Below are positions 8,951 to 18,347 of a DNA stretch of 64,000 nucleotides, one piece after another. The notes beneath the pieces were generated by a model. That model worked only from the letters and a program-made list of their open reading frames with translations. It did no database searches and was not told where the DNA came from. The translations under genes and the position numbers were made by a program. Position 1 is the stretch's first letter, and every line of letters starts with the position of its first letter. Source of the DNA: Stanieria cyanosphaera PCC 7437 (GTDB lineage: Bacteria; Cyanobacteriota; Cyanobacteriia; Cyanobacteriales; Xenococcaceae). The stretch is from positions 372,001-436,000 of the forward strand of contig NC_019748.1 of assembly GCF_000317575.1 (NCBI RefSeq), read 5' to 3'.

Positions 8951-11551
8951 TCAATCAATATTCATCGGATCGACATCAATAACCATACTTACCGATTGAG
9001 GGCAAAGAGAACGTAATTGATTTAAATCTGGTAGTTGTTCTTTTTCTTCAGTAGCGAACTTAATTAAGATTTGCCAGCGATAACGACGCGCAATCCTCAT
9101 AATACTAGCAGGTGCAGGCCCTAAAATCTGAGTTTGAGAACTTAATAAATTAATACATCGCTCGGCTACAATTTCTGCGGTTTGTTGTACTTGCTTTTCT
9201 TCCACTCCACTGAATTTGATTAAAATTAAATTGCCATAAGGAGGATAATTTAATTCTGCTCTTTGTTGCAGTTCAGTATTACTAAAACTAACATAATCAT
9301 GCTCTTGAACTGCTTTAATCACTGGGTGTTCAGGTGAATAAGTTTGAATAATAACTCTACCTGTTTCTTCTCCTCTGCCTGCCCTTCCTGCTACTTGAGT
9401 TAGGGTTTGAAAAGCTCTTTCTCCTGCCCGATAATCTGAACGATGCAATAAACCATCCGCAGCAACTACCCCCACAACAGTTACTCCTGCCACATCTAAT
9501 CCTTTAGTCAGCATTTGGGTACCAACCAAAATATCTGCTTCACCCGCAGCAAAACGCGCTAACAGTTGACGGTGTGCGCCTTTAGTTCTGGTGGTATCGC
9601 TATCAAAACGAATACATTTGAGATTGGGAAAAAGTTTATTTAATTCTTGAGTAACTTTTTGAGTACCACTACCAAAAAATTTGAGATAGGGAGACTCGCA
9701 TTCAGGACATTGTTTGGGTTGCAGGGCAACATAATTACAGTAGTGACAACGTAGTAGGGGAGTTGCGCCTTCATGCGTGTAGTGATAGGAAAGGGAAACA
9801 TCGCAATGGGGACATTCGACGACATAACCACAACTGCGACAAGAAACAAAAGTACTGTGTCCCCTTCTAGGAATAAATAAAATGCCCTGTTGTCCTCGCT
9901 CTTTCATTTGTACCAAAGCTGATTGAAGGGATTTACTAAAAATCGAACGATTACCCCGATTTAACTCCTCTCGCAAATCAACTATTTCGATGGATGGTAA
10001 AGAGCGTGCTTGAATTCTTTCTGGTAGAGATAAATAATAAAATTCAGAATTTTCAACTGGTAAGTGATTAATTTGCTCCCAACTTTCTAGGGAAGGAGTT
10101 GCCGAACCTAAAATAAGGGGACAATTTTCTAATTGCGATCGCACTTGGGCTACTTTTCTAGCATGATAAGTAGGAATGGGAGAGGTTTGTTTGAAACTGG
10201 AGTCGTGTTCTTCATCAAGTACAATCAATCCTAAATTAGGTAATGGTGCAAATATGGCTGAACGAGTACCAATGACTACCTGGGGTTCTCCTTGAATCAT
10301 TTGTCGCCAGGTATCATAACGTTCTCCATCGGACAAAGCACTGTGATAAACACAAACTTGTTCGCCAAAACGAGCGCGAAAACGATCTGTAAGTTGGGGA
10401 GTTAAACCAATTTCAGGAACTAACACTAACGCAGATTTACCTGCTGCTAAAATTGGTGCGATCGCTTGTAAGTAAACTTCTGTTTTTCCCGAACCTGTTA
10501 CCCCATGCAATAATATTTGGGCAGTTCCTGTTAAATTTTGGATACTAGCTAAAGCTTTGGCTTGAGCTTGATTAAGTTTTTTAGGAATGTCTTGTGGTTG
10601 AGCAATTCCTTGTTCTTTTCTCAGTATTTCTCGTTCTGATAAAGTTACATAGCCTTTTTGAGCTAATTTCTTAACTGTCGCTGGGGTAGTACGACACAGT
10701 TGGATTAATTCCGTCAGCCAGATTTCCCCTCCATTGTTTTTGAGGATTTGTAAAACTTCCCCTTGGCGAGAAGTCAAATCGAGCAGGAAATTATCATTAA
10801 TCAGCGTAACCGCAGTTTTTAATTTAGCTTGAATCGGTCGAGGTGGTTCAAGATAACTTTCGATCCAACCGCGCTTATTCAATTCTCTGATACCTCTAAT
10901 TGCACCTTTAATTTGATTTTTTAAATAGTTAACGCTGTAATCTCCCTCTGCTTGATTTTGCAGTAATCGTAAAATCTTTCCTGCAACTACACTACAAAAG
11001 GTTTCTGCACCAGGGGGAATTGATTCTAGTTTAAGACGAATTCTGCGCTGCGATCGCCCTAATAAACCAGGAGGAAGTGCTACCCGAATCACACTCATCA
11101 AATCACTACAGTAATATTGAGCTATTTGCTGAAGTAATTGCCAATAAGATTGAGGAAAAAAACCTGAAGTAATTACGTCTTCTATTGGACGAATACGACT
11201 TAATTCTAAATCTACTGGTGGTGTATAACAAAGCCTAATCGCAATACCTCCAATAATTTGCGCCCCAAAAGGCACGCTGACAATATCGCCTGGGTTGACT
11301 ATTAAATCGGTTGGTAAGTAATAAGTGTACAAACCTTGAATACCTGGACAATCTACTAAAACTTCAACCCATTGTTGCTGATTCGATTCGGTCTGGTAAA
11401 GTTTAGTCTCTTCCGCTACGCACATTACTGCTTTTGTTGGTGAGGAGGTAAAAGCAGTATTTGGTTCGACTCGATCAACCATCTGTGCCGAATAGCAGCT
11501 TAGTGCTTCAGAATACACCTCGTGAAAGCGAGAAAATTGATTACTTTCCAC
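8951..11551 (-). CDS. priA: PriA, primosomal replication-restart helicase
   Basis: A superfamily 2 3'-to-5' DNA helicase that restarts stalled replication forks. Seen in order: an N-terminal DNA-binding region (WVEVLVDCPG...GLYTYYLP), Walker A GVTGSGKTEV, the DEEHD box, SATPSLESW, and a zinc-binding insert with four CxxC-like pairs (CRSCGYVVECPHC, CHYCNYV, CPEC). Then come GTQMLTKGLD and QVAGRAGRG. The longest frame starts at a GTG (11551) without a ribosome site. ATGs at 11482 and 11425 are possible, and the conserved domain begins only near residue 60, so the true start is uncertain. The upstream neighbour is the divergent sigma factor. Confidence 0.95.
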   Translation of the reverse strand: MESNQFSRFHEVYSEALSCYSAQMVDRVEPNTAFTSSPTKAVMCVAEETKLYQTESNQQQWVEVLVDCPGIQGLYTYYLPTDLIVNPGDIVSVPFGAQIIGGIAIRLCYTPPVDLELSRIRPIEDVITSGFFPQSYWQLLQQIAQYYCSDLMSVIRVALPPGLLGRSQRRIRLKLESIPPGAETFCSVVAGKILRLLQNQAEGDYSVNYLKNQIKGAIRGIRELNKRGWIESYLEPPRPIQAKLKTAVTLINDNFLLDLTSRQGEVLQILKNNGGEIWLTELIQLCRTTPATVKKLAQKGYVTLSEREILRKEQGIAQPQDIPKKLNQAQAKALASIQNLTGTAQILLHGVTGSGKTEVYLQAIAPILAAGKSALVLVPEIGLTPQLTDRFRARFGEQVCVYHSALSDGERYDTWRQMIQGEPQVVIGTRSAIFAPLPNLGLIVLDEEHDSSFKQTSPIPTYHARKVAQVRSQLENCPLILGSATPSLESWEQINHLPVENSEFYYLSLPERIQARSLPSIEIVDLREELNRGNRSIFSKSLQSALVQMKERGQQGILFIPRRGHSTFVSCRSCGYVVECPHCDVSLSYHYTHEGATPLLRCHYCNYVALQPKQCPECESPYLKFFGSGTQKVTQELNKLFPNLKCIRFDSDTTRTKGAHRQLLARFAAGEADILVGTQMLTKGLDVAGVTVVGVVAADGLLHRSDYRAGERAFQTLTQVAGRAGRGEETGRVIIQTYSPEHPVIKAVQEHDYVSFSNTELQQRAELNYPPYGNLILIKFSGVEEKQVQQTAEIVAERCINLLSSQTQILGPAPASIMRIARRYRWQILIKFATEEKEQLPDLNQLRSLCPQSVSMVIDVDPMNID

Positions 11552-12164
11552 CGTAAATTAAGACGCTCAAGCTTAACTAAAGATATTATCTTACCTTATT
11601 AATTATTTTTCTGTCTTTTTCTTAGAAATCAATTCCAAGTTTTGTTATTTATAAAACAATTTTCTTTTGATAAATTATTAAGTTTTTTTACTATGTGCAT
11701 AAAAAAGACTTAATTCCTTGGAGTAGTTAATGGTTGCTCAATTAATTCAATCGGTCATTCCTAATAAAACCATAGAAAATTATCTATTCCCTTTTCATAA
11801 ATTATTCCTGCTTTTTTTAAATCTCAAGATTATAAATTGTAAAATGTCAGTTTAATTATCATTTTGTAACCATCTAAACAAAAGCATAAGTTACTTTTGG
11901 TACTCTGAAGATGTACTTAGTAAATTAGACTGCTTTACCCTAAATAAACATAAAAATACCAATAAGAATCTTAAGAAAAAATTTATTTTAGGGGAAAACT
12001 TCACTAATAACTAGATAGTATTCTTAATCATCAAAATTTTTTCCCAAAAATCTGCCAGTAATTAAATATAACAACTATCTCAATTAAAATAGCCTTTTTT
12101 GAAAATCAGTTCGCTTAATTAACTTTACTGTTAATTAGCAATAGCTAAAATTACTAACACAATT
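11552..12164. other. AT-rich spacer upstream of the sigma factor, with a possible 41-residue ORF
   Basis: A 613-base gap between divergent priA and the sigma-factor gene. It probably contains the sigma-gene promoter, but no box could be assigned. A small frame at 11730-11855 (+) starts with ATG preceded by TTGGAG and reads MVAQLIQSVIPNKTIENYLF. The ribosome site is fair, but nothing else supports it as a gene. The rest is A/T tracts. Confidence 0.4.
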
Positions 12165-13271
12165 ATGAACGTAACAAAATTAACAGAATACGAGTTTAAT
12201 ACTGATACTAGCCTAGATACTAGTCAATTAGATGCAGATTTTAAACAAGTTGAAGTCGAATTTTCTAGTGAACCAGAGGAATTTGGAGAAAGTCCAACTT
12301 CTAGTTATCGCAAAAGTTATATAGATGATAATATTGGCGCGTTCTTTAAAGAAATGGCTCGTTATCCACTGCTTAAACCCGAAGAAGAAGTAGAGTTAGC
12401 CAATTGCGTTAAAGTGATGGTACAAGCAGAAGAAATACGACAACAATTAAAAGAACAATTAAACAGACAACCAACTAAAGAAGAGTGGACAAAGGCACTT
12501 CAATTAGAATCTATCCGTCAATTAGAAAATCGATTATATCGTGGTCGAGTTGCTAAAAGAAAAATGATTCGCTCTAATCTAAGGTTAGTAGTTTCGATCG
12601 CAAAAAGATATTTAAATCGGGGAGTTCCTTTTTTAGATTTAATTCAAGAAGGAGCGATTGGATTAAACAGAGCTACAGAAAAATTTGATCCAAATAAAGG
12701 TTATAAATTTTCTACTTATGCTTATTGGTGGATTCGTCAAGCAATTACGAGAACAATTGCCAATGATGCGCGCACAATTCGTTTACCAATTCATATTGTT
12801 GAAAAGCTCAACAAACTTAAAAAAGCTCAACGTAATCTCAAACAGCAATTGCAAAGAAATCCAAATGAACAAGAATTAGCTAACGAATTAAATGTTTCTT
12901 TATCTCAATTGCATCAGTTGTTAGAATTACGCCGTCAATCTTTATCTCTAAATCATCGGGTAGGTAAAGCAGAAGATACAGAGTTAGTAGATTTACTTGA
13001 AGATAGTGAATTGCAACTACCAGAAGAGCGTATGAGTGAGGCGATGATGCGTCAAGAAATTTTTACTGTCTTGAGTGATGTTTTGACAGAAAGAGAAAAA
13101 GATGTAATTTCTTTACGTTATGGATTGGCAACTAATCAACCCTATACTTTAGAAGAAGTAGGGGGAATGTTTAATCTCTCGCGGGAACGAGTTCGTCAGA
13201 TTCAAAGTAAAGCAATGCGAAAATTGCGTCGTCCCCAAGTAGCTCGTCGTTTGAAAGGATGGTTAAATTAA
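12165..13271 (+). CDS. Group 2 sigma-70 factor (RpoD paralogue)
   Basis: An alternative, non-essential type of primary-like sigma factor of 368 residues. Region 1.2 is present (DNIGAFFKEMARYPLLKPEEEVELA). Region 2 has NLRLVVSIAKRYLNRGVPFLDLIQEGAIGL and KFSTYAYWWIRQAITR. Region 3 begins RLPIHIVEKLNKL, and region 4.2 ends with FNLSRERVRQIQSKAMRKLRR, the -35-binding helix-turn-helix. There is no long region 1.1, and the N-terminus is acidic. The region 1.2 wording recalls the SigC lineage, but SigB/SigD cannot be excluded by eye, so no symbol is given. Group 2 factors adjust transcription to stress, light and nitrogen. Confidence 0.93.
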   Translation: MNVTKLTEYEFNTDTSLDTSQLDADFKQVEVEFSSEPEEFGESPTSSYRKSYIDDNIGAFFKEMARYPLLKPEEEVELANCVKVMVQAEEIRQQLKEQLNRQPTKEEWTKALQLESIRQLENRLYRGRVAKRKMIRSNLRLVVSIAKRYLNRGVPFLDLIQEGAIGLNRATEKFDPNKGYKFSTYAYWWIRQAITRTIANDARTIRLPIHIVEKLNKLKKAQRNLKQQLQRNPNEQELANELNVSLSQLHQLLELRRQSLSLNHRVGKAEDTELVDLLEDSELQLPEERMSEAMMRQEIFTVLSDVLTEREKDVISLRYGLATNQPYTLEEVGGMFNLSRERVRQIQSKAMRKLRRPQVARRLKGWLN

Positions 13272-13308
13272 CAGTTAGTTTTGATTAAAAATCAATCAAA
13301 TCATATAG

Positions 13309-13386
13309 TACATCCACTCTGCTAATCCTAATGATGTGGAGGAAATTTGTGCGTTGATTCAAGCTTTAGAAAAATACAGAAAGTAA
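13309..13386 (+). pseudogene. Possible 3' coding remnant
   Basis: After an in-frame stop, 25 codons read YIHSANPNDVEEICALIQAL followed by EKYRK and TAA. The composition looks protein-like, but there is no start and no 5' part. I do not recognise the parent gene. Its stop codon overlaps the first bases of the 28-bp palindrome at 13383. Confidence 0.25.
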
Positions 13387-13449
13387 AGACGTAATATGTT
13401 ACGTCTCTACACCAGTTACCAATCAACAATCAACCATTAACCATTAACT
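13383..13449. repeat. 28-bp palindrome (13383-13410) followed by degenerate 7-bp repeats
   Basis: The palindrome has arms GTAAAGACGTAA and TTACGTCTCTAC around a 4-base centre. It belongs to the same family as 42044, 43546, 54943, 57898 and 27999. It is followed by heptamer-like units (CAATCAA twice, CCATTAA twice), the short tandem repeat type common in cyanobacterial spacers. No T-run follows, so it is not a standard terminator. Confidence 0.75.
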
Positions 13450-13454
13450 CTAAA

Positions 13455-14351
13455 TTATATATTTAGATATTCAGAAGCAACGATCATTGAACCAATTCCT
13501 TCATCAGTCAAAATTTCCAATAACAAGGCATGAGGAATACGACCATCAATGATATGGGCAGCGCGGACTCCTTGTGCTAGAGAACGAACACAACAATTAA
13601 CTTTGGGAATCATTCCCCCAGAAACAATTCCTTTTTCAATTAATTCCCTTGCTTTTTGAATATCTAGTTTGGTTAGCAGAGTACTAGGGTCATGATAATC
13701 TTCCAAAATGCCTGGAGTATCAGTTAATAAAATCAATTTTTCTGCATCTAAGGCAGCAGCAATTTCTCCAGCTACAGTATCGGCATTAATATTGTAAGCT
13801 TGCCCTTCTTCATCAGCAGCTACACTAGAAATGACAGGAACATAACCATTACTAACCAAAGATTTAATCAGTCGAGTATCAACACTGGTAACTTCGCCAA
13901 CAAATCCAATTCCTTCTTGACCGACGGGACGAGCTTTAATAAAATTACCATCTTTACCACACAACCCAACTGCTACTGCACCAGCTTGACTAATTAAAGA
14001 CACCAATTCTTTGTTAACTCGACCGACTAAAACCATTTCGACTACATCCATCGTCGCTGCATCGGTAACACGCAAACCGTCTTTGAATTGAGGTTCAATT
14101 CCCAATTTATCCAACCAACTGTTGATTTCTGGTCCTCCTCCATGAACAACTACAGGGCGAACTCCGACACAAGAAAGAAAAACAATATCTCGAATTACTT
14201 TATCTTTAAGGGTGCTATCTTTCATTGCTGCACCACCGTATTTAATTACAACGGTACGATTAGCAAATTTTTGGATGTAAGGCAGTGCTTCACTTAAAAC
14301 TCGAACTCGGTTAGCTTCTGTTTCTTTGATGTATTCGCGATCGCTTGACAT
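13455..14351 (-). CDS. argB: Acetylglutamate kinase
   Basis: Phosphorylates N-acetyl-L-glutamate in arginine synthesis, and in cyanobacteria is the target of PII (GlnB) activation. The 298-residue protein has the amino-acid-kinase features [10 protein letters not shown] (Lys for ATP), VVHGGGPEI (substrate loop), [12 protein letters not shown] and [11 protein letters not shown], and an [10 protein letters not shown] stretch. The N-terminal helix [19 protein letters not shown] is the arginine-sensing type found in PII-regulated enzymes. It stands alone, with aroK behind it in the same direction after a 75-base gap. Confidence 0.97.
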   Translation of the reverse strand: MSSDREYIKETEANRVRVLSEALPYIQKFANRTVVIKYGGAAMKDSTLKDKVIRDIVFLSCVGVRPVVVHGGGPEINSWLDKLGIEPQFKDGLRVTDAATMDVVEMVLVGRVNKELVSLISQAGAVAVGLCGKDGNFIKARPVGQEGIGFVGEVTSVDTRLIKSLVSNGYVPVISSVAADEEGQAYNINADTVAGEIAAALDAEKLILLTDTPGILEDYHDPSTLLTKLDIQKARELIEKGIVSGGMIPKVNCCVRSLAQGVRAAHIIDGRIPHALLLEILTDEGIGSMIVASEYLNI

Positions 14352-14426
14352 ATTGAATTTAATTAGGAGTTACCAGTTATTGATTATTCAAGATGGAGTA
14401 CTTACTCGATTGTTCACTACTAACAG

Positions 14427-14975
14427 TTAGGAATGAGAAAATTCAGATTCAGATTTAATTACTGTAGGAATAAGTTCTAAAATTTGCTCAACAATAGCTT
14501 CTGGAGTTTGATTTGCTGCAATTTTAAGTCGTAAGTCAGCTTGAGCATATAAAGAAGAACGTTTTTGAAGCAATAATTCTAGTTTGTCAGCTAGAGGTCT
14601 ATTTTGATCTTCTGCTAAACGTTGTTTTAATACTTCTACTTCTACATCCAACCAGATAATTAAACCTTGTTGCAGATAACTCCAATTGATTTGCCTCTCG
14701 ACAATCCCACCGCCTGTAGCAATTACACTTTTGGTTTCGACGGAGATTTCTTGTAATACTTGATGTTCTAATTCTCGAAAATTATCCTCTCCCGACTCGG
14801 CAAAAATTTCAGGAATGCTTTGCTGGGTAACTCTTTCTATTAGAACATCTGTATCAAAAAAACGATAATTTAATTGATGAGCTAATAGTTTCCCAATCGT
14901 AGTTTTACCTACACCCATCATCCCAATTAGGTAAATACTAATTCCGTGTAATGATTGTTCAATTGAAGTTGACAT
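14427..14975 (-). CDS. aroK: Shikimate kinase
   Basis: A 182-residue P-loop kinase that phosphorylates shikimate at O3 on the way to chorismate. Walker A is GMMGVGKTT at residues 18-26. DTDVLIE binds shikimate and magnesium, ATGGGIV is the glycine-rich loop, and RPLAD is the lid region. Its ATG comes one base after the stop (TAG) of the upstream NB-ARC gene, so the two are very probably cotranscribed and translationally coupled. The pairing has no obvious metabolic logic. Confidence 0.95.
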   Translation of the reverse strand: MSTSIEQSLHGISIYLIGMMGVGKTTIGKLLAHQLNYRFFDTDVLIERVTQQSIPEIFAESGEDNFRELEHQVLQEISVETKSVIATGGGIVERQINWSYLQQGLIIWLDVEVEVLKQRLAEDQNRPLADKLELLLQKRSSLYAQADLRLKIAANQTPEAIVEQILELIPTVIKSESEFSHS

Positions 14976-14976
14976 T

Positions 14977-16446
14977 CTAAGTGCGATGCAAATTATGATT
15001 TCTTAATAAAGCTTCAGCGAGAATATGTTGGACTAAAAGAAATAATTCTCGGTCTAACAAATTTGATTCTACCCTCTCTATTAATTTTTCCAGAAGATAG
15101 GGTCGAAGCAGAGATTCTTGACAGAATTGTAGAGAATTTAACTTAATTAGCGATCGCCTTTGTAAAGATTCGACTACTTCTAATTGTTTACTCATCGAAA
15201 AATTAAAATTAATTTCCTTACCAATTCCACGTAATTGTTTTAATTGTTCGTTAACTGCGATCGCATCAACTAGCTTTTTTTCTTCTTCACACAAACGATT
15301 GAGATGTTCTTCCAGTAAGTCGCGAATGTTACTAACTAAACGCACATTAGTTGCTAAAAATTCCGTAAGATTACCTTGAAATAAATTTTTAATTGTTAAC
15401 GCAACTGAATTTATCGCTAACGGATTATTAGCGTAAAGATTAACAAAATATTCTTTTTCTAAGTAAGACCCGCTCACATCTTGTAAACTAACTAACTTAA
15501 GAGCAGATTGGGTATTTAAACCCGATAAATATAGACTTTGCACTCTACCGTTTTCTGCTTCCCAGCAAGTAATTTCTTGAGGTTTTTCACGACTAACAAT
15601 CAAACAACAACTGGGATGATTTTCAGTCGCTAAACGATGCAGTAATTCCCCATAAATTGTTTCTTGGCAGTCGTACAATCCTGCTAATTTTCCATGGAGA
15701 AACGCCGATTCAAATTGATCTAAAATTAATAGACAACGATAAGAATGTAAGAATTCTAGTATAAAAGAGATTGGATCGCTAGGCTGTGATTTTAATTCTT
15801 GATCAACCCGATTTAATAAAGATTTAATCAAACCTTCCAAAAAATCAGCAGTTGAAACATTTGTTGCTAGAGAAAACCAAATAATATGTTCAAAATTACT
15901 TTGAAGCTGTTCAACTAATTTAGCAGCCAACCAAGTTTTTCCTAAACCCCCCATTCCCAAAACCGCTACCAGTCTGCAATGACGAGTAACAATCCAAGAT
16001 TTTAGTTGATTTAATTCAAATTCTCGACCAACAAAATTCGTTAAATCAATTCGAGCAGAAACATTTTCTTGAATTGAGGTGAATCGCTCTCTACAATTTG
16101 TTGCCGAGGTTGTTTTTTTATATCCAGCTTGCTCCAATAAATTAGTAATATTACTCCAGTTGAAAATTTTTATTTCTTTGCCATTATGAGCAAACAATCC
16201 TTGTATATATTTATATAAGCCGTTAGATAAATATACCCTCACCGAAGAACTGCTACGATTTTGATAAACTTGCTCGGCAATTTCTGCTGGAGAATAGCCA
16301 CACAGTAAACCTTGAAGAAATTTTTTTTCAAGAGGTGTCAGTCCTCTTCCTTTAATATCCGCTAAATCAAGATAAAGTTTTTCTAGTTGCCAATAATCGG
16401 CTGCTGCAATAAACTCGGGTTCTTCAGATTTGCGCTCGGATGTCAT
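14977..16446 (-). CDS. STAND-type NB-ARC ATPase with N-terminal helix-turn-helix-like domain
   Basis: A signalling ATPase of about 489 residues. The longer frame begins at a TTG (16482); the ATG at 16446 (MTSERKSEEP) is preferred. Numbering from the long frame, residues 45-97 resemble the small N-terminal helical domain of cyanobacterial NB-ARC proteins (LTPLEKKFLQGLLCGYSPAE). Then come a linker, VGRE at 151, Walker A GMGGLGKT at 176-183, Walker B CLLILDQFES at 250-259, and a winged-helix region. There is no WD40 or TPR sensor tail, unlike most large relatives, so it is a short STAND protein ending at the ARC/winged-helix part. The target is unknown. A perfect 18-bp palindrome lies upstream at 16602. 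Confidence 0.8.
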   Translation of the reverse strand: MTSERKSEEPEFIAAADYWQLEKLYLDLADIKGRGLTPLEKKFLQGLLCGYSPAEIAEQVYQNRSSSSVRVYLSNGLYKYIQGLFAHNGKEIKIFNWSNITNLLEQAGYKKTTSATNCRERFTSIQENVSARIDLTNFVGREFELNQLKSWIVTRHCRLVAVLGMGGLGKTWLAAKLVEQLQSNFEHIIWFSLATNVSTADFLEGLIKSLLNRVDQELKSQPSDPISFILEFLHSYRCLLILDQFESAFLHGKLAGLYDCQETIYGELLHRLATENHPSCCLIVSREKPQEITCWEAENGRVQSLYLSGLNTQSALKLVSLQDVSGSYLEKEYFVNLYANNPLAINSVALTIKNLFQGNLTEFLATNVRLVSNIRDLLEEHLNRLCEEEKKLVDAIAVNEQLKQLRGIGKEINFNFSMSKQLEVVESLQRRSLIKLNSLQFCQESLLRPYLLEKLIERVESNLLDRELFLLVQHILAEALLRNHNLHRT

Positions 16447-16601
16447 AACTAATAGTGCTGAAAATATAAGATTAATTGGCAATTTTGGCTTAACGATATC
16501 TTATGTAAACACTCTAAGCAATTAAAAATACAAACTAAATTAATCAGAGGTTAATTATTTTTATTAACACTGTTAACATATAGGCTAATTTAACTAAGCC
16601 T

Positions 16602-16619
16602 TTGTGAAGATCTTCACAA
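16602..16619. promoter_or_regulatory. Perfect 18-bp palindrome, candidate operator
   Basis: TTGTGAAGATCTTCACAA is a perfect inverted repeat with no loop, between the divergent NB-ARC gene and the small gene at 16801. A second, shorter inverted repeat (TTAACAC/TGTTAA type) lies at 16563-16575. The lack of a loop favours a dimeric protein-binding site over an RNA hairpin. The regulator is unknown. Confidence 0.5.
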
Positions 16620-16800
16620 GAAATAGTTGTTTAGATTACAGAAAGTTCACCCAGAGTTTATTAAAATTTAATAAAATCAGAATAAAACTGGATAAAAATT
16701 ATCAATCAATCGTACAAAATCACACCAGTCAGACAAAGTAGTGGATACACTTATAAAATCTTATACTTTAATTATTGGTTTATACTTAGGTGTAGGTAAT

Positions 16801-17019
16801 ATGGGAGGGAAGTTTGTGGAGTTAATTAGAGAAGTAGTACAACACGCAATCAAGACTGGCTATTTGACTGTTGAAGCGGAAGAGAAACTAAGAAGTATGC
16901 TCAAAAAAAAATATGAAGTTGAAGATTTTGAAGCCTTTATCTTGTTACAACAGGCTGCCATGCTTGGTAAAGTCAAACAAGAATCTCGCGAACTACTAAT
17001 TTCTTCTCGAAGCTATTAA
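16801..17019 (+). CDS. Small protein of unknown function
   Basis: A 72-residue soluble, helical, charged protein if the ATG at 16801 (MGGKFVELIREVVQHAIKTG) is used. The frame also extends back to a GTG at 16741 that would add 20 hydrophobic residues (SYTLIIGLYLGV). The downstream ATG is preferred because everything after it looks like a compact helical domain. GYLTVEAEEKLRSMLKKKYE and FEAFILLQQAAMLGKVKQES are coding-like. I do not recognise the family. It converges with the LapA-type gene, leaving 10 bases between them. Confidence 0.65.
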   Translation: MGGKFVELIREVVQHAIKTGYLTVEAEEKLRSMLKKKYEVEDFEAFILLQQAAMLGKVKQESRELLISSRSY

Positions 17020-17029
17020 TTTAACGAGT

Positions 17030-17704
17030 TCAAACCCAATCTTCGTCGTCGTCATTGGGAATTGATTCATTAGTTTGTGTTTGACTAGGCGGTTTGATTG
17101 TTCTGTAGTTGGCATCATAAACGTTTTCTTCTACTTGGTCTGACTGTTTTGCTCCTGCTTCCCGATATGTATAGGAATAAGTTGAGCCAGAATGTTTAAC
17201 ACTAGTGGGCTGCTGCTGAACTTCATAATTAGTTTTTGGTTGGGTATAAGAGGGGTCTGTTTCAGGATATTCACTGGTAAAGGCACGAGAGGTGGGTTCT
17301 TGGCGATCGCGAGTAGTAGTTTCTGAAGGTGCTTCTTCAATATTCCACTCATCTTGACCTCCTTGTTCCCAATCAGGAGGAGCATTTCTATAATTCAAGC
17401 GTTCATTAATTCCCGAGGGATTTTCTCTAACGGTAGTATAAGGTTGAGAGCGAATTCTTTCTGATTGAGGATTAGAAATCAAACTATTGAAAAATTGCCA
17501 AATTAGACTTGTAATCACTCCAGCAAAGATAAATATTCCCAGCCATGCTGCCAAGGGTAAATTAATCGAACGATACAGACAAGCTTGATTGAGACCGCCA
17601 CAAAAAAATTTGAGTGCAATTAACTCCTGATTCTGCACAAATAAAATACCCAAAACTCCTGCAATGATCAGGACTAGCAACAGCTTCAAACGAATAGAAA
17701 ACAT
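17030..17704 (-). CDS. LapA/DUF1049-domain membrane protein
   Basis: A 224-residue inner-membrane protein. The first 75 residues form two membrane helices (LLLVLIIAGVLGILFVQN and LAAWLGIFIFAGVITSLIW) around a short loop (FFCGGLNQACLYRSINLP). This is the LapA-domain layout. The remaining 150 residues are hydrophilic, disordered-looking, and rich in Gln, Ser, Thr, Pro and Tyr, ending NDDDEDWV. Cyanobacterial proteins of this build are common and functionally unassigned. It may be cotranscribed after ubiX, from which 31 bases separate it. Confidence 0.8.
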   Translation of the reverse strand: MFSIRLKLLLVLIIAGVLGILFVQNQELIALKFFCGGLNQACLYRSINLPLAAWLGIFIFAGVITSLIWQFFNSLISNPQSERIRSQPYTTVRENPSGINERLNYRNAPPDWEQGGQDEWNIEEAPSETTTRDRQEPTSRAFTSEYPETDPSYTQPKTNYEVQQQPTSVKHSGSTYSYTYREAGAKQSDQVEENVYDANYRTIKPPSQTQTNESIPNDDDEDWV

Positions 17705-17735
17705 AATCTTGGTTGAACAGTATTTATTTTATATC

Positions 17736-18344
17736 TTAGTGTCCTTGCCAACGATTGAGGGGGACACAATCTAGGTCTAACTGATCCAAAGTCCGAGCCA
17801 CTACAAAATCAACCAAATCCTCCACTGTTTGAGGAGCATGATACCAGGCAGGGATAGCAGGGACAATTTTGACTCCTGCTTCAGCTAAAGTGGTTAAATT
17901 ACGCAGATGAATCAAACTCAAAGGAGTTTCTCTCGGTACAACCACCAAAGGACGACTTTCTTTAATTTGAACATCGGCTGCTCGCTCCAGTAAATCTGAA
18001 CTTAAACCAGCAGCTATTTTGGCAACTGTACTCATGCTACAAGGTATGATAATCATGCCTAGAGTCCGAAATGAACCACTAGCAATATTCGCCCCTACAT
18101 CGCCCCAATGATGACAAATTAGTTTTCCGCGACCGCTCACTTCTGCTTGTTCTCGCCAAAACTCCTCTTGTCGCTCTGGTTCAGTGGGCATTCGGATATT
18201 TTGTTCTGCTTGCCATACCATATAAGTAGCGCGTGAAGCCACTAATTCGATCTGATGATCTGCTTGCAGAAGAAACTTAAGGGTACGAACAGCATAAATC
18301 AGTCCTGAAGCCCCACTAATGCCTAGTATTAAAGGTTTGGTCAT
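17736..18344 (-). CDS. ubiX: UbiX flavin prenyltransferase
   Basis: Makes prenylated FMN, the cofactor of UbiD-type decarboxylases; in cyanobacteria this serves plastoquinone synthesis. The 202-residue flavoprotein shows GISGASGLIYAV at the N-terminus for FMN binding, PCSMSTVAKIAAGLSSDLLERAADV in the middle, and PLVVVPRETPLSLIHLRNL. These are all hallmarks of the UbiX/Pad1 family. It begins 3 bases after the HEAT-repeat gene ends, so the pair is an operon. No ubiD is in the window. Confidence 0.95.
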   Translation of the reverse strand: MTKPLILGISGASGLIYAVRTLKFLLQADHQIELVASRATYMVWQAEQNIRMPTEPERQEEFWREQAEVSGRGKLICHHWGDVGANIASGSFRTLGMIIIPCSMSTVAKIAAGLSSDLLERAADVQIKESRPLVVVPRETPLSLIHLRNLTTLAEAGVKIVPAIPAWYHAPQTVEDLVDFVVARTLDQLDLDCVPLNRWQGH

Positions 18345-18347
18345 TGG

